DNA of 15,738 bases from Crocinitomicaceae bacterium (lineage in GTDB: Bacteria; Bacteroidota; Bacteroidia; Flavobacteriales_D; Crocinitomicaceae), in assembly GCA_002696025.1 (NCBI GenBank), contig NZQU01000055.1, positions 1 to 15,738 of the forward strand, written 5' to 3'. The first letter of the stretch is position 1, and every line of letters begins with the position of its first letter. This document shows, one piece after another, positions 1-8,872 of this stretch. Made by a program: the position numbers and the translations under genes. A model generated the notes under the pieces. That model was not told where the DNA came from. It did not search any database and saw nothing but the letters and a program-made list of their open reading frames with translations.

Positions 1-400
1 TTACATTCATATTTTTGATTTGACTTATTAAATTCTCTAAAATTTTTATTGCTCTTACTAAGTTAGTTTTATATTCAATCATTTTCCCATATCTTAACAT
101 TGTATTTTTAGCAAAACTATAATATAACTCATAACTCAATTGAGACTTTTGTGCTTCTGAACAATCATCGCAGGCATTTATTTCATTTAATAACATTTTT
201 TGACGAGCAACTAATGGCGGATATTGTTTTTCATCTAAAATATTTAAACCTTTAGAATTATTAAACTCAATATTTTGTTCATTTATAAATTCTCTTTGTT
301 GTTCAAATACTTCTTCATAGGTCATCTCATTTGTTTCATATTGCCCAAAAATGAAATTTGCTAAAATAATAAATAATAATATTTTATGTATTTTTATCAT
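1..400 (-). CDS. Secreted helical protein, unknown function (partial, runs off left edge)
   Basis: I do not recognise this gene. The reading frame opens with ATG at 400-398 and stays open to base 2, giving 133 residues with no stop, so the C-terminus lies outside the window. The first 20 residues (MIKIHKILLFIILANFIFGQ) form a signal peptide: basic start, hydrophobic core, likely cleavage near FG-Q. The rest is charged and mostly helical, with a CxxC pair ('ACDDC', residues about 79-83) and a helical stretch from about 90 to 130 that could be TPR-like. The start lies 3 nt after the stop of the preceding 1,488-aa gene, with no clear Shine-Dalgarno, so translation probably depends on coupling. 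It is the last visible gene of the operon. Secretion is well supported; function is unknown. The TTA at bases 1-3 is out of frame and is not its stop. Confidence 0.8.
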   Translation of the reverse strand, partial: MIKIHKILLFIILANFIFGQYETNEMTYEEVFEQQREFINEQNIEFNNSKGLNILDEKQYPPLVARQKMLLNEINACDDCSEAQKSQLSYELYYSFAKNTMLRYGKMIEYKTNLVRAIKILENLISQIKNMNV

Positions 401-403
401 AAA

Positions 404-3400
404 TTAAAATAATACCAATAATAAAATAATTCCTCCTCCTATTCCAAGAGTTACCAATCCATCATTTTCTTTTTCTAGTTTATCAAATTTTAAACTATAA
501 AAATTACTACCTTCAAACTTTGTTGGATTTTTACTATAGAATGGGACTCTTTTTGTTGTAGTTCTATATCCATATGGCAACCAAAGTCCTTTATTATCCT
601 TTGGTGTGACCTCTACTCTCCAATCATTATTAATCGCTTCAACCTTACCAATATTTGGATTATCTTGATCAGACCATCCAAAGTCAATTTTAACATCACC
701 TAAATCTTTGGAAACAATACAATAATCACCTTCTATATCTGATTCATTCCAATAACAATCATCTACCATAAGACATTCATTTTTATTATATATGCTGCAC
801 TTATCATAACATTTATTATTTTCCCACAAACAATCATTATCAGTACAACTAACATCATTATCAAAAATTGAGCAATCTAATTCTGAATAGTTATTTGAAT
901 ATTGTACTTCTAGTAATTCAAAATTATCATTATTTTCATTATATGAATCCAATTTTGTTGGATTATCAATGAAATATTCTTTAATCTCTGGAAATTCACT
1001 AATTGTATTCTTGATATATTCTTTATAAATATCCTCTACCTCTCCTCTAAAAATGCCATCAATAATATCAATTTGATATGAACTCATTGTAAATTGATGA
1101 ATTTTCTCTTTATCATTAAAATAAACATCAGATAAAAAAGCAAATAAATATCTACAAAAAATTTCCTCCCAACCATTATTTTTTAATCTTTTAGTTACAT
1201 ACAGCCCATCAAACAAAAAATTATATATATCTGCATATTTTTTATCAATTAGATCTGGTATAATTTTACTATTTATAATATCAGCGATAGGGTCGGGCTG
1301 ATCTCCTGGTTTTGGAAAAGTTGGATCTTTATCATTATAACCTGATTTTAAAGCATTATCTATACATCTTTGCCAAGATAATTTCAAATCTATCTGTTGA
1401 TAATCACCAAAATCACCTAATGGAAATTCTTGATTTGTTCCAACTATATTGTTCCACGCATATTTATACCATGCTAGATTATACCAAAACAGCCAATCCT
1501 CTTTAATATATGTTTTCTCTTTATCATATCTAAAAACTTTGGCAATATCTTTAATATTATTTTTTAGAGACTGAGTTTTATCTTTATCAGAATAATTATC
1601 ATTATTTAAAATCTTTTGTACTCTTTTATAAAATGCTGTTTTATATCGATACCATTGCAACTGAACATCTTCTTTATAACCTTGATCTGGTTCACCCATA
1701 ATGATATCACATCTAATTTTTTCTTGATTCTTATTTAACCACTGTATTCCTTTATGCTCATTTTGTTTAAAAGTAATTTTATTAGATACAAATCCACTTT
1801 TCCTACTTGGTAATAAACGATCCCCATAAACAGTTTTAATTCTAAGACTTAATACATTTTCCTTAGTGTAATCATCTTGATATTTATTATCTTTAACTAT
1901 AGGAAACTTTAAACCAATTTTTTTTCTATAATCCATTGGTTCAGTGCCTGGAATAAAATCATAAATATCGTGTAATATCTCAAAAATTAAATCCTTGCCA
2001 TTGTTTTCTATTTTAGGGTTGCCAATCATTTCTGTTTTAGAATTAATAGAATAACCTGCTCCCTTAAAAAACTCATTTGCTATTTGATTAAAATCATTGA
2101 CAATTGAATTATCCCAAGAAAAGGGGGCTTCGTCATCAATAATAAAAATAAGCTGATTCCCTTTATTAAATGGGAATATATCTTCTTTAATCTTTTTATC
2201 TATTATTTCTACACTCTGAGATTCTGAAATTATTTTTTTAATTCTCGTATCTTTCGCAACCCAAGTCAAACCATCATCAATAGATAGATGTAAATTAAAT
2301 TGATCTAATTTTTTCCCTGAATTTTTAAATTCAAGATTTCCTACGGTCATTCTTTCTCTCTTATTTTTATCAATTTCAGTTATATCAATAATAATATCTT
2401 TTTTATTTCCATTAAATGAGACTGGACATTTATAGAGCTGATTATCTTTAGTTACTATATATGCATTTCGCCTATTACCCCACTCCAAATCAATTTTATT
2501 CTCAATATGAATTAATAAATCATCAGTTTTCATAATAGAATTCGGAGTTTTTCTAAAATCTAAGGAGAATTGATATAAAGCTTGAAAATCAGTTCTATCA
2601 CTAAAAATACTTTGATCAAACAAAGAATTCATAAAGGGTTGGCCATAAACTAAACCAGCATTTGAATCAGTTGTAATCGGTTCATCCTTTTCGCCAGTAT
2701 GAATTTGCATTTCTAAAGGAATATTTAAACGAGTATTATTTTTCAAAAAATCAATTTCTATCTTAACATTTGGAATAGTTATAATTTCTTTAGCTCCTAT
2801 ACCTTCATACATTTCACAGGTTATATATTGCCTCTTTTTATCAAAATCGTCTTTTTCAATATAGCATTCTGGACCTCCTTGATCAGAATTGCTAGATAAA
2901 GCACTAATCACACTATTAGAAAACTCATATTCAAAATCAGGAATTCTAATCTTAATATATTCCAAATCTTCAAATGGCTTAGAAGATTTGTTTTGAATAA
3001 CTATATCTGGCAACTTATATACATCTTTATCTGAGTAAATATTTTTAACAATTTCAAAAGTATTAGATAAATCAAAATGTATATCTAAAACTGTAAACTC
3101 TAAAGGAAACTGATTTGATAATTCTATTTCATCTCGAATATCATTATATCTTCCAGATTCTACATATGATTTAATATTTATATCGCTTTCAGAATTATTC
3201 GGAGAATTAAAAAATATTTCTTTTAACTTAATTGATTTTTCAGTTGATGATAAATTATTTATTACATTAATAATTATTTTTTGATTATAAACCTCTACAG
3301 ATAAATTTTCAGGTTGATTTGAATCGATTTCTTGACCTTTATCAAAAAATAAATAATCAGAACTACTCATATCAATTACAATTTTATCATCTGGTAATAA

Positions 3401-4870
3401 TAATAAATCTTTATTATAATTGATTGATAATAAATCAATAAAAGGATTTTCTTCAGATGTGAAAATTGTTTGTTCTTTCATTTCTAATTCTAGACTGCCT
3501 TTTGAAATAAAATCTGAACAAAATATTTTTTCATTATTATCAAAAAAATCAGAAGAAAATTTAACTTGTAATTGAAATGGAGAAATACTCATAGATGTTT
3601 TTTTAAAAAATAGATTATCTATATTAAGCGATTCATTATTAAAATCTTTTTCTAATTTAATCCTAATATTTTTATCACTTAATTTGGTTAAAGCATAATC
3701 ACTATTATTATCGGGGACATTACCCCAAGTCAATTTCACATTATCAGGTATAATTATATTCAATACTGCATCATTAACCAAATATATATTTTTACCATTT
3801 TGCTTTAAATTTATACTTGGAATTTTATTTTTTTCTCTTTTATTGTTTATAATTGAAAAATCACCTGAATTATCTACACCTAACCGAATTTCTAAATTAT
3901 CAATATAAATTTTATTTGTCGCTGTTGAAGAATAATATAATCCCTTATCAAATCTTTTATTATTATTAAAAACTTCATTTGTATTAGCTGAATTTAATTC
4001 AGTTAATAGCTCTAAATTTGATTCAGTAATAGTATTTGTAGATTTTATATAACAATTTTCAATTACAATTTTATTAGAATTTATATTTTTCAAAAACTTA
4101 ACATATAAATTATTATCATCAACATTTAATATATAATCAGCATAATCAATTTGAATTTCATCATAAAATAATTTCAAATCACCAGTATTTTCTGACCACT
4201 GAATTTCATCATTCAATTTCAAAAGATATTGTCTGTCTTTATTAAATAATGAAATACCATTACTCATTATACTAAAATCAATTTTCAAATCTTCATTTGA
4301 ATCATTAAAATTATAATTTTTTCTCAAAACAATCTCATTTGATGATACTATAATTTGATGATTTGTACTGTTCCATTTTTCAATATTTTCAAAATTATTA
4401 TTTTTAGTTGATTTTTCAGCAAGTGATATCTTAATAACTTTATGACAATAATCTCCATCTTTAAAAATTATAGGGATATTTTTTAAAATTAATTCATCAT
4501 CTTGTTCTATTTCATTAATTAATGGAATCTCTAAAACTGTTTTATTTTCTTTATTTGAAATAATAGTTTTACTAAATTTATTTTTTGCAATACCAGAAAA
4601 TCCCTCTATATACTTATTAGATTTTTTCAACTTCAATCTATTTATATTCCATTCTACATTCTTTATATAATTTTCTTTATAATCATCAATTTTTAAATAA
4701 ATGCTATACTGAGAATAATCAATATTTTTTTCAGAAAAACTATTTAAATCAAGGACTATTTCATTCAAAAAAGCTGATTTATCTTTTGTATCATAATAAA
4801 AAAATTCATCTTGAGAAAAACTCACTGAAAAAATTAAAAATAATATATATATATTTATATTCTTACTCAT
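404..4870 (-). CDS. Giant secreted protein: cryptic beta repeats, Cys/Trp module, hydrophobic tail
   Basis: Unrecognised 1,488-aa envelope or surface protein. Residues 1-20 are a signal peptide ending in SFSQ. Residues about 55-1015 are beta-rich and hold about six or seven diverged units of 80-100 residues. Each opens with a strand such as 'IIIPDNVKLTWGN' (373-384), 'HIENKIDLEWGN' (788-799) or 'IRIPDFEYEFSN' (641-652), and later has an 'I.nl.fk' strand and an 'F.L.l' strand. Residues about 1060-1310 are helical and rich in aromatic residues (W1126, W1129, W1134, W1139). Residues 1333-1384 hold eight cysteines in two tandem C..C..C.W..C units. The last 18 residues are a Gly-rich hydrophobic segment ending exactly at the C-terminus, with no basic residues after it. 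The gene starts 6 nt after the ATPase F stop, behind a weak TTGAG site. No catalytic motif is visible. An adhesin, scaffold or substrate-capture protein is possible. Confidence 0.85.
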   Translation of the reverse strand: MSKNINIYILFLIFSVSFSQDEFFYYDTKDKSAFLNEIVLDLNSFSEKNIDYSQYSIYLKIDDYKENYIKNVEWNINRLKLKKSNKYIEGFSGIAKNKFSKTIISNKENKTVLEIPLINEIEQDDELILKNIPIIFKDGDYCHKVIKISLAEKSTKNNNFENIEKWNSTNHQIIVSSNEIVLRKNYNFNDSNEDLKIDFSIMSNGISLFNKDRQYLLKLNDEIQWSENTGDLKLFYDEIQIDYADYILNVDDNNLYVKFLKNINSNKIVIENCYIKSTNTITESNLELLTELNSANTNEVFNNNKRFDKGLYYSSTATNKIYIDNLEIRLGVDNSGDFSIINNKREKNKIPSINLKQNGKNIYLVNDAVLNIIIPDNVKLTWGNVPDNNSDYALTKLSDKNIRIKLEKDFNNESLNIDNLFFKKTSMSISPFQLQVKFSSDFFDNNEKIFCSDFISKGSLELEMKEQTIFTSEENPFIDLLSINYNKDLLLLPDDKIVIDMSSSDYLFFDKGQEIDSNQPENLSVEVYNQKIIINVINNLSSTEKSIKLKEIFFNSPNNSESDINIKSYVESGRYNDIRDEIELSNQFPLEFTVLDIHFDLSNTFEIVKNIYSDKDVYKLPDIVIQNKSSKPFEDLEYIKIRIPDFEYEFSNSVISALSSNSDQGGPECYIEKDDFDKKRQYITCEMYEGIGAKEIITIPNVKIEIDFLKNNTRLNIPLEMQIHTGEKDEPITTDSNAGLVYGQPFMNSLFDQSIFSDRTDFQALYQFSLDFRKTPNSIMKTDDLLIHIENKIDLEWGNRRNAYIVTKDNQLYKCPVSFNGNKKDIIIDITEIDKNKRERMTVGNLEFKNSGKKLDQFNLHLSIDDGLTWVAKDTRIKKIISESQSVEIIDKKIKEDIFPFNKGNQLIFIIDDEAPFSWDNSIVNDFNQIANEFFKGAGYSINSKTEMIGNPKIENNGKDLIFEILHDIYDFIPGTEPMDYRKKIGLKFPIVKDNKYQDDYTKENVLSLRIKTVYGDRLLPSRKSGFVSNKITFKQNEHKGIQWLNKNQEKIRCDIIMGEPDQGYKEDVQLQWYRYKTAFYKRVQKILNNDNYSDKDKTQSLKNNIKDIAKVFRYDKEKTYIKEDWLFWYNLAWYKYAWNNIVGTNQEFPLGDFGDYQQIDLKLSWQRCIDNALKSGYNDKDPTFPKPGDQPDPIADIINSKIIPDLIDKKYADIYNFLFDGLYVTKRLKNNGWEEIFCRYLFAFLSDVYFNDKEKIHQFTMSSYQIDIIDGIFRGEVEDIYKEYIKNTISEFPEIKEYFIDNPTKLDSYNENNDNFELLEVQYSNNYSELDCSIFDNDVSCTDNDCLWENNKCYDKCSIYNKNECLMVDDCYWNESDIEGDYCIVSKDLGDVKIDFGWSDQDNPNIGKVEAINNDWRVEVTPKDNKGLWLPYGYRTTTKRVPFYSKNPTKFEGSNFYSLKFDKLEKENDGLVTLGIGGGIILLLVLF

Positions 4871-4876
4871 TATATC

Positions 4877-5770
4877 TCAATTTTCATCTACACTAAAATA
4901 TTTTGAAGCTTCAATTAATTCATTTGTATACTTGTGATTATTATCGTTTAACTCAAGCTTAAATTTTCTTGGTGGATTGAATTCTTCAACAATTTCACCT
5001 TTCTTATTAATTAAATCACCATACATAACAACAACTCTATTGCATACATTACTAACAACACCAACATCATGTGAAATTAAGATTAAAGTTAATGGATCTG
5101 ATGTATTCTTTCTTTTTTCCCACTCGTCAATTAAATAATTCAGTATATCTAATTTTATTGAAGCATCTAAGCTAGCTAAAGGCTCATCTGCTACAATTAT
5201 TGAAGGATTCATGCACATAACTTTCGCTATACTAACTCTTCTTCTTTCACCTCCACTCAAGGAGCCATTAGATGCTAAAATTTTATTTTGTTTTAAAAAA
5301 TCTTTATATTCTATATTAGAATTTAAAAATTGAGTTCTAATTACCTTATCATATATAATTTCCATTAACTGTTCCTTCTTAAATGAAGGATTTCCAATTT
5401 TTGCTGCTTCCATCAAAGTATTAATTACAGGCATTTTCAAATTTAAGGCTGAGCGAGGATTTTGAAATATCATTTGTACATCCTTTCGTAAATATCTTAA
5501 TTCAGCATAATTTGCATCTAAATAATTTTTATTATTGTTCATATGTTCAAATAACAACTCTCCATTTAAAGAAGAAACTCCAAAATTATTTCTCTCATCA
5601 TTATTAATTAAACCTATTAAAACTTTACCTATGCTAGATTTACCACATCCACTTTCACCAACTATGCCTAAAAAATCTCCTTTATTAATAGTTAAATTAA
5701 AATCAGGGCCAATTTCAAAACCTGATCGTATATATTTTAAATGAAAATCTTTTAATTTAACTGCACTCAT
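4877..5770 (-). CDS. Peptide-type ABC importer ATPase, OppF/DppF-like
   Basis: This is the second cytoplasmic ATPase of the importer; it powers uptake as a heterodimer with the D-type ATPase. With the start at 5770 it is 297 aa. All nucleotide-binding motifs are present: Walker A GESGCGKS (38-45), Q-loop Q103 in 'IFQNPRSALN', signature LSGGE (171-175), Walker B 'IIVADEP' (191-197, catalytic E196) and the switch H234 in 'ISHD'. The C-terminal oligopeptide-ATPase tail is reduced: the usual HPYT appears as 'HKYT' (279-282), and there is no Cys cluster, as is common for the F subunit. The open frame extends upstream to an ATG at 5806, but I choose 5770. That ATG overlaps the upstream TGA as ATGA, sits 5 nt after a perfect AAAGGAG, and gives the normal family N-terminus. 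Substrate specificity cannot be read from this gene. Confidence 0.94.
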   Translation of the reverse strand: MSAVKLKDFHLKYIRSGFEIGPDFNLTINKGDFLGIVGESGCGKSSIGKVLIGLINNDERNNFGVSSLNGELLFEHMNNNKNYLDANYAELRYLRKDVQMIFQNPRSALNLKMPVINTLMEAAKIGNPSFKKEQLMEIIYDKVIRTQFLNSNIEYKDFLKQNKILASNGSLSGGERRRVSIAKVMCMNPSIIVADEPLASLDASIKLDILNYLIDEWEKRKNTSDPLTLILISHDVGVVSNVCNRVVVMYGDLINKKGEIVEEFNPPRKFKLELNDNNHKYTNELIEASKYFSVDEN

Positions 5771-7110
5771 TTTTGCTCCTTTAAAAAAGACCAACATTTT
5801 ACCCAAGATATAGTAGGATCTTCATTAATTAAAATTTTTCCATCTTCGATTTTGATTGCTGGTGGAGTTAATTTTGAACATAAATTATTTTTTGATTTAT
5901 GCTCGCATACTGCATAATAGGAACAACCACCAAAACTTTTATCTCCTGAAACTTGATTACTAGATATAGTTTCACTAGAAAAATTTGACTTTGTAATATT
6001 TATTAATTTTTTTGTATATGGATGATGTTTGTTTTTAGATGTAAAATCTTTTGATAAACCATTTTCAATAATTTGACCTTTATACATAACATTCATTCTT
6101 GTAGTAGCTTTTCTAACCATATTAAGGTCATGAGATATAAAAATCATTGAAAATTTATTTGAAATTTTATTTTTTAAATCTTTAAATTTTTCTACAACAA
6201 TCTTTTTTAGAGTTACGTCTAATCCAGTTGTTGGCTCATCAGCTATAAGTAATTTAGGTTTAGTTAAAGAAGATAGAACTATCATAGCCCTCTGACCTTG
6301 TCCACCACTTAGCTCTCTTGGCAATGCATTTTTGAAGCTCTGATCATTTAACTTAACATTTGAGAGAATTTCATCTATATCATTAACATCTTTAGATGGG
6401 TGTAAATTTTTCAAATTATTCATTTGTCTTAACATTGACCAATAAGGATTCATAAACGATAGTGGGTCTTGTAAAATTATTGATATAAATTTTCCTGGAA
6501 TATTATTTTTTTTTGATGAAATCAAAATATCTTTAATATTATTTTTATTATCTACAGGAATAATTTTTTTGCATAAAATAAAACAATATGAAAATATTTT
6601 TTCATTTTTTGATAACTTGTAAGTTCTAGAAATTGCACTATCATTCATTATAACTTCTTTTGAATCACCATTATCATTATATAAATAAAAAATAGAATCC
6701 TTATTTATATCTAAATTATTAGGAAAAGTAACTTTACTATCTTTGACTTCAATATGATTTTCTGAAAAGTAAGTATTGGATAAATACTTATTAATTAATT
6801 TTCTATTATTAGTATTTAATATAGAAATCTTCTTATTATTTTTTATATCATTTATAACAACTTCACCTGATACAACCCCAGGATCAAAATCAATCATTCC
6901 AAAAATAGTTTTCATTGTCAAACTCTTTCCGCAGCCTGATTCTCCAACCAAGCCTAAATACTCTCCTTCAAATACAGACAAATTTACACTTCTAAGCAGT
7001 GAATATGTTCTTTTCTTATCGAGAAATAATTTCATAAAAAAATTTCTATTAGTATTATCAATTTTTGAATACACAATTGATAAATTTTTTATATCTAATA
7101 TTTTTTTCAT
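5767..7110 (-). CDS. Peptide-type ABC importer ATPase, OppD/DppD-like, with large internal insertion
   Basis: First ATPase of the importer, 447 aa, against about 320-340 aa usual for the family. Motifs seen: Walker A GESGCGKS (56-63), Q-loop Q214 in 'IILQDPLSFMNP', signature LSGGQ (267-271), Walker B 'LLIADEP' (287-293, E292) and switch H327. The tail has the family HPYT (363-366) and the four-cysteine cluster C396, C402, C411, C439 ('GCSYYAVC' ... 'VKCW'), the site that binds an Fe-S cluster in characterised DppD-type proteins. The oddity is spacing: Walker A Lys62 to Q214 is 152 residues, while about 50 is usual. Residues about 90-205 therefore include an extra stretch of roughly 100 residues with no recognised domain. 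The frame is intact, so it is not a frameshift. The ATG at 7110 overlaps the permease C stop as ATGA, and the gene's own TGA overlaps the ATPase F start. Confidence 0.93.
   Translation of the reverse strand: MKKILDIKNLSIVYSKIDNTNRNFFMKLFLDKKRTYSLLRSVNLSVFEGEYLGLVGESGCGKSLTMKTIFGMIDFDPGVVSGEVVINDIKNNKKISILNTNNRKLINKYLSNTYFSENHIEVKDSKVTFPNNLDINKDSIFYLYNDNGDSKEVIMNDSAISRTYKLSKNEKIFSYCFILCKKIIPVDNKNNIKDILISSKKNNIPGKFISIILQDPLSFMNPYWSMLRQMNNLKNLHPSKDVNDIDEILSNVKLNDQSFKNALPRELSGGQGQRAMIVLSSLTKPKLLIADEPTTGLDVTLKKIVVEKFKDLKNKISNKFSMIFISHDLNMVRKATTRMNVMYKGQIIENGLSKDFTSKNKHHPYTKKLINITKSNFSSETISSNQVSGDKSFGGCSYYAVCEHKSKNNLCSKLTPPAIKIEDGKILINEDPTISWVKCWSFLKEQK
5776..5782 (-). promoter_or_regulatory. Strong Shine-Dalgarno site for ATPase F
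   Basis: The minus strand reads AAAGGAG, then 5 nt, then the ATG at 5770. It lies inside the end of the ATPase D coding region. It fixes the start of ATPase F at 5770 rather than 5806, and it shows that this organism uses canonical Shine-Dalgarno initiation. Confidence 0.85.
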
Positions 7111-8012
7111 TTAGTATCCGTTATTATTAAAACTCTTTGACCAAACCATCTAATTGTCAGACATAAAAGAAAAATTAATATAAATGGTAGAATAGTCATG
7201 TATATTAACTGCAAATTATTCAATTGACCAGTTACATATAAAGGTAATAATTGTTTAGAATTTAAAATTAATTTTCCAAGTGAAAAATCATTTGCAGAAG
7301 CACCTAAATTATAAACTGTAAGAAATATTTCCATCATCATTGCAAAAAGAAAAAAATTAATTGTCTGTATAATAATTAGAGACTTAGCTTCATAATACAA
7401 AATATGCTTAAAGATTAACTGTGAATATGTTATACCAGAAGCTTTTGCTGCTAATATAAATTCTTCCTTTCTTAAAGATTTAATCTTATCACTTAGTGGA
7501 ACCGATAATTTGTGCGTACTAAAAAATGCAATCAATCCAATAATTATTTCTAATCTCAAACTAGCATTTTCTGCATCAATATAATAATTAACATAAAATA
7601 CACCTATAATTAAAATAATCAAAAAAGGCAAACTTCCGGTTATTTCTGTTATCATATCAACTAAAAACTTAAATATATATTTTGGTTTTTTGATAATACT
7701 CATTTTTTTTCTAGGTGCATCATTAACCAATCCTAGTATTAAACCAAAAACAATACCAAAAAAAACAAATAATACACAGCCTTTGAATGAAATTGATATG
7801 TTATATAATAAAGACTGAGAAACATGTACTGCAAAATCCTGATCCCATTCGGTAGTTCCTAAAGGATGCTTTAAAGTTGAAAATGCTGGTGTATATGGAC
7901 GACCAGAAATAAAATCTTCTGTAGCATCCCAAGGAGCAATTTGATTATAAAAACCAATTAACAACAATAATCCCAAAATAATAAAAAAAGCTAAATTAAT
8001 AATATTTTTCAT
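7107..8012 (-). CDS. Peptide-type ABC importer permease, OppC/DppC-like
   Basis: Inner-membrane permease subunit, 301 aa, normal length for the C subunit. Hydrophobic segments lie at about 4-22, 78-96, 113-141, 154-168, 207-235 and 269-288, giving the expected six-helix layout. The periplasmic loop after helix 1 carries 'KHPLGTTEWDQD' (48-59), the DppC-type HPLGTD..G.D motif in diverged form. The cytoplasmic EAA loop that docks the ATPases is seen at about 183-205 ('EEFILAAKASG' followed by 'IFKHIL'). The ATG at 8012 overlaps the TGA of permease B (ATGA), and its own TGA overlaps the ATPase D start (ATGA), so B, C, D and F appear translationally linked from gene to gene. The family assignment is firm; the transported substrate is not known. 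Confidence 0.94.
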   Translation of the reverse strand: MKNIINLAFFIILGLLLLIGFYNQIAPWDATEDFISGRPYTPAFSTLKHPLGTTEWDQDFAVHVSQSLLYNISISFKGCVLFVFFGIVFGLILGLVNDAPRKKMSIIKKPKYIFKFLVDMITEITGSLPFLIILIIGVFYVNYYIDAENASLRLEIIIGLIAFFSTHKLSVPLSDKIKSLRKEEFILAAKASGITYSQLIFKHILYYEAKSLIIIQTINFFLFAMMMEIFLTVYNLGASANDFSLGKLILNSKQLLPLYVTGQLNNLQLIYMTILPFILIFLLCLTIRWFGQRVLIITDTK

Positions 8013-8869
8013 CTCTTATAATCCATTAAATATGTTATAATTATTTTTTTAAGTGTATTTAAAAAGCAAATAGTTATAATTACAAGCATGGAAATTGCTA
8101 AAAATAAATTTGGCTCTGATACAAAATCTGTATTTGATTCTGAATAAATAGTTTTTGTAACCAATATAAAATATTTAAATAATAGATAGCCTAAGCCAGA
8201 TTTTTGAAAAATTATTTCATAAATCATAACATTAGAAAAAAACAGCATCCAAGCTCCCATTACTTGATTAATACTATCAATCAAAAATGTTCTTTTCATA
8301 TGTTTAATGGGATTATCTCCCCAAGCTCTAGCTGCAATTATAAAATCTTTTGAATTTAATTCTTTAATTGCATTAAACTGAGATGAAGAAATCTCAAAGA
8401 AAGCATTTGTCCCTAAACAAACCATTACTATTGCCATAATAATTGAAGAATCTTGATATAATGCAAGAATAAATAAACAAATTATAATAATATGCAGAGA
8501 AGACAGCCACTCTATAATATTCTTAATAATTAATGCAATATTATTTTTGTATACTATTGTTAGCAAGTTCAAAATCAATGCAATAAAAAAACAAACTATT
8601 ATAGATAAAAAAGATAATAAAATAGTATTTAAATATTTTGAACCAATTGCTAACTTAGATGAATCATTACTAAAATTAAAAAAAGTAATTTCCATTGAAT
8701 CAGCAGTAAACCCAAAATCACCTTGAAAAAAATTTATTACCCAAATAAAATAACTTATTATGGTATCTAACATATTGCCATTGTATGAAATAACAAAATA
8801 CATAGACATTCCAGTAAAAAGGATCATTAAAAAAAAACTTAATATTTTCTGGTATATAATACTTTTCAA
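8009..8869 (-). CDS. Peptide-type ABC importer permease, OppB/DppB-like (TTG start)
   Basis: Inner-membrane permease subunit, 286 aa, slightly shorter than the usual 305-340. The N-terminal helix is at about 8-28, and further membrane segments lie at about 80-105, 110-137, 140-158, 203-221 and 254-272. Family marks are 'FFQGDFG' (47-53, the W..GDfG motif), the EAA loop 'KDFIIAARAWGD' (174-185), and 'KSGLGYLLF' (223-231). The start is TTG at 8869-8867. It is the first possible start, because the stop of the binding-protein gene is in the same frame, one codon upstream (TAA AAA TTG). A GAGAA sequence about 8-12 nt upstream may act as a weak ribosome site. The next ATG (residue 15) would cut into the first helix, so TTG is preferred. 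It pairs with permease C to form the channel. Confidence 0.92.
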   Translation of the reverse strand: MKSIIYQKILSFFLMILFTGMSMYFVISYNGNMLDTIISYFIWVINFFQGDFGFTADSMEITFFNFSNDSSKLAIGSKYLNTILLSFLSIIVCFFIALILNLLTIVYKNNIALIIKNIIEWLSSLHIIIICLFILALYQDSSIIMAIVMVCLGTNAFFEISSSQFNAIKELNSKDFIIAARAWGDNPIKHMKRTFLIDSINQVMGAWMLFFSNVMIYEIIFQKSGLGYLLFKYFILVTKTIYSESNTDFVSEPNLFLAISMLVIITICFLNTLKKIIITYLMDYKR

Positions 8870-8872
8870 TTT

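Noticed and set aside
1312..1506. Plus-strand open frame of 64 codons
   Set aside because: It lies antisense inside the 1,488-aa gene, has no ribosome site, and its composition is that of a shadow frame.
4845..4866. TA-rich run (tatatatatattta) that could be read as a promoter
   Set aside because: It encodes the signal peptide of the 1,488-aa protein, and the gene is only 6 nt from its upstream neighbour. In DNA this A+T-rich, -10-like strings are everywhere.
5535..5744. Plus-strand open frame of 69 codons
   Set aside because: It is antisense to the Walker A part of ATPase F and is a shadow.
5771..5806. Longer N-terminus for ATPase F starting at 5806
   Set aside because: It would overlap ATPase D by 40 nt and add a 12-residue leader. 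The ATG at 5770 has a perfect AAAGGAG 5 nt upstream and the ATGA overlap seen at the other junctions.
6496..6843. ATPase D insertion as a pseudogene or frameshift scar
   Set aside because: The frame is continuous and all motifs before and after are intact and in order, so it is reported as an in-frame insertion.
6776..7114. Plus-strand open frame of 112 codons with hydrophobic product
   Set aside because: It is antisense to the conserved Walker A region of ATPase D. The hydrophobicity comes from the A+T-rich complement of Lys/Asn codons.
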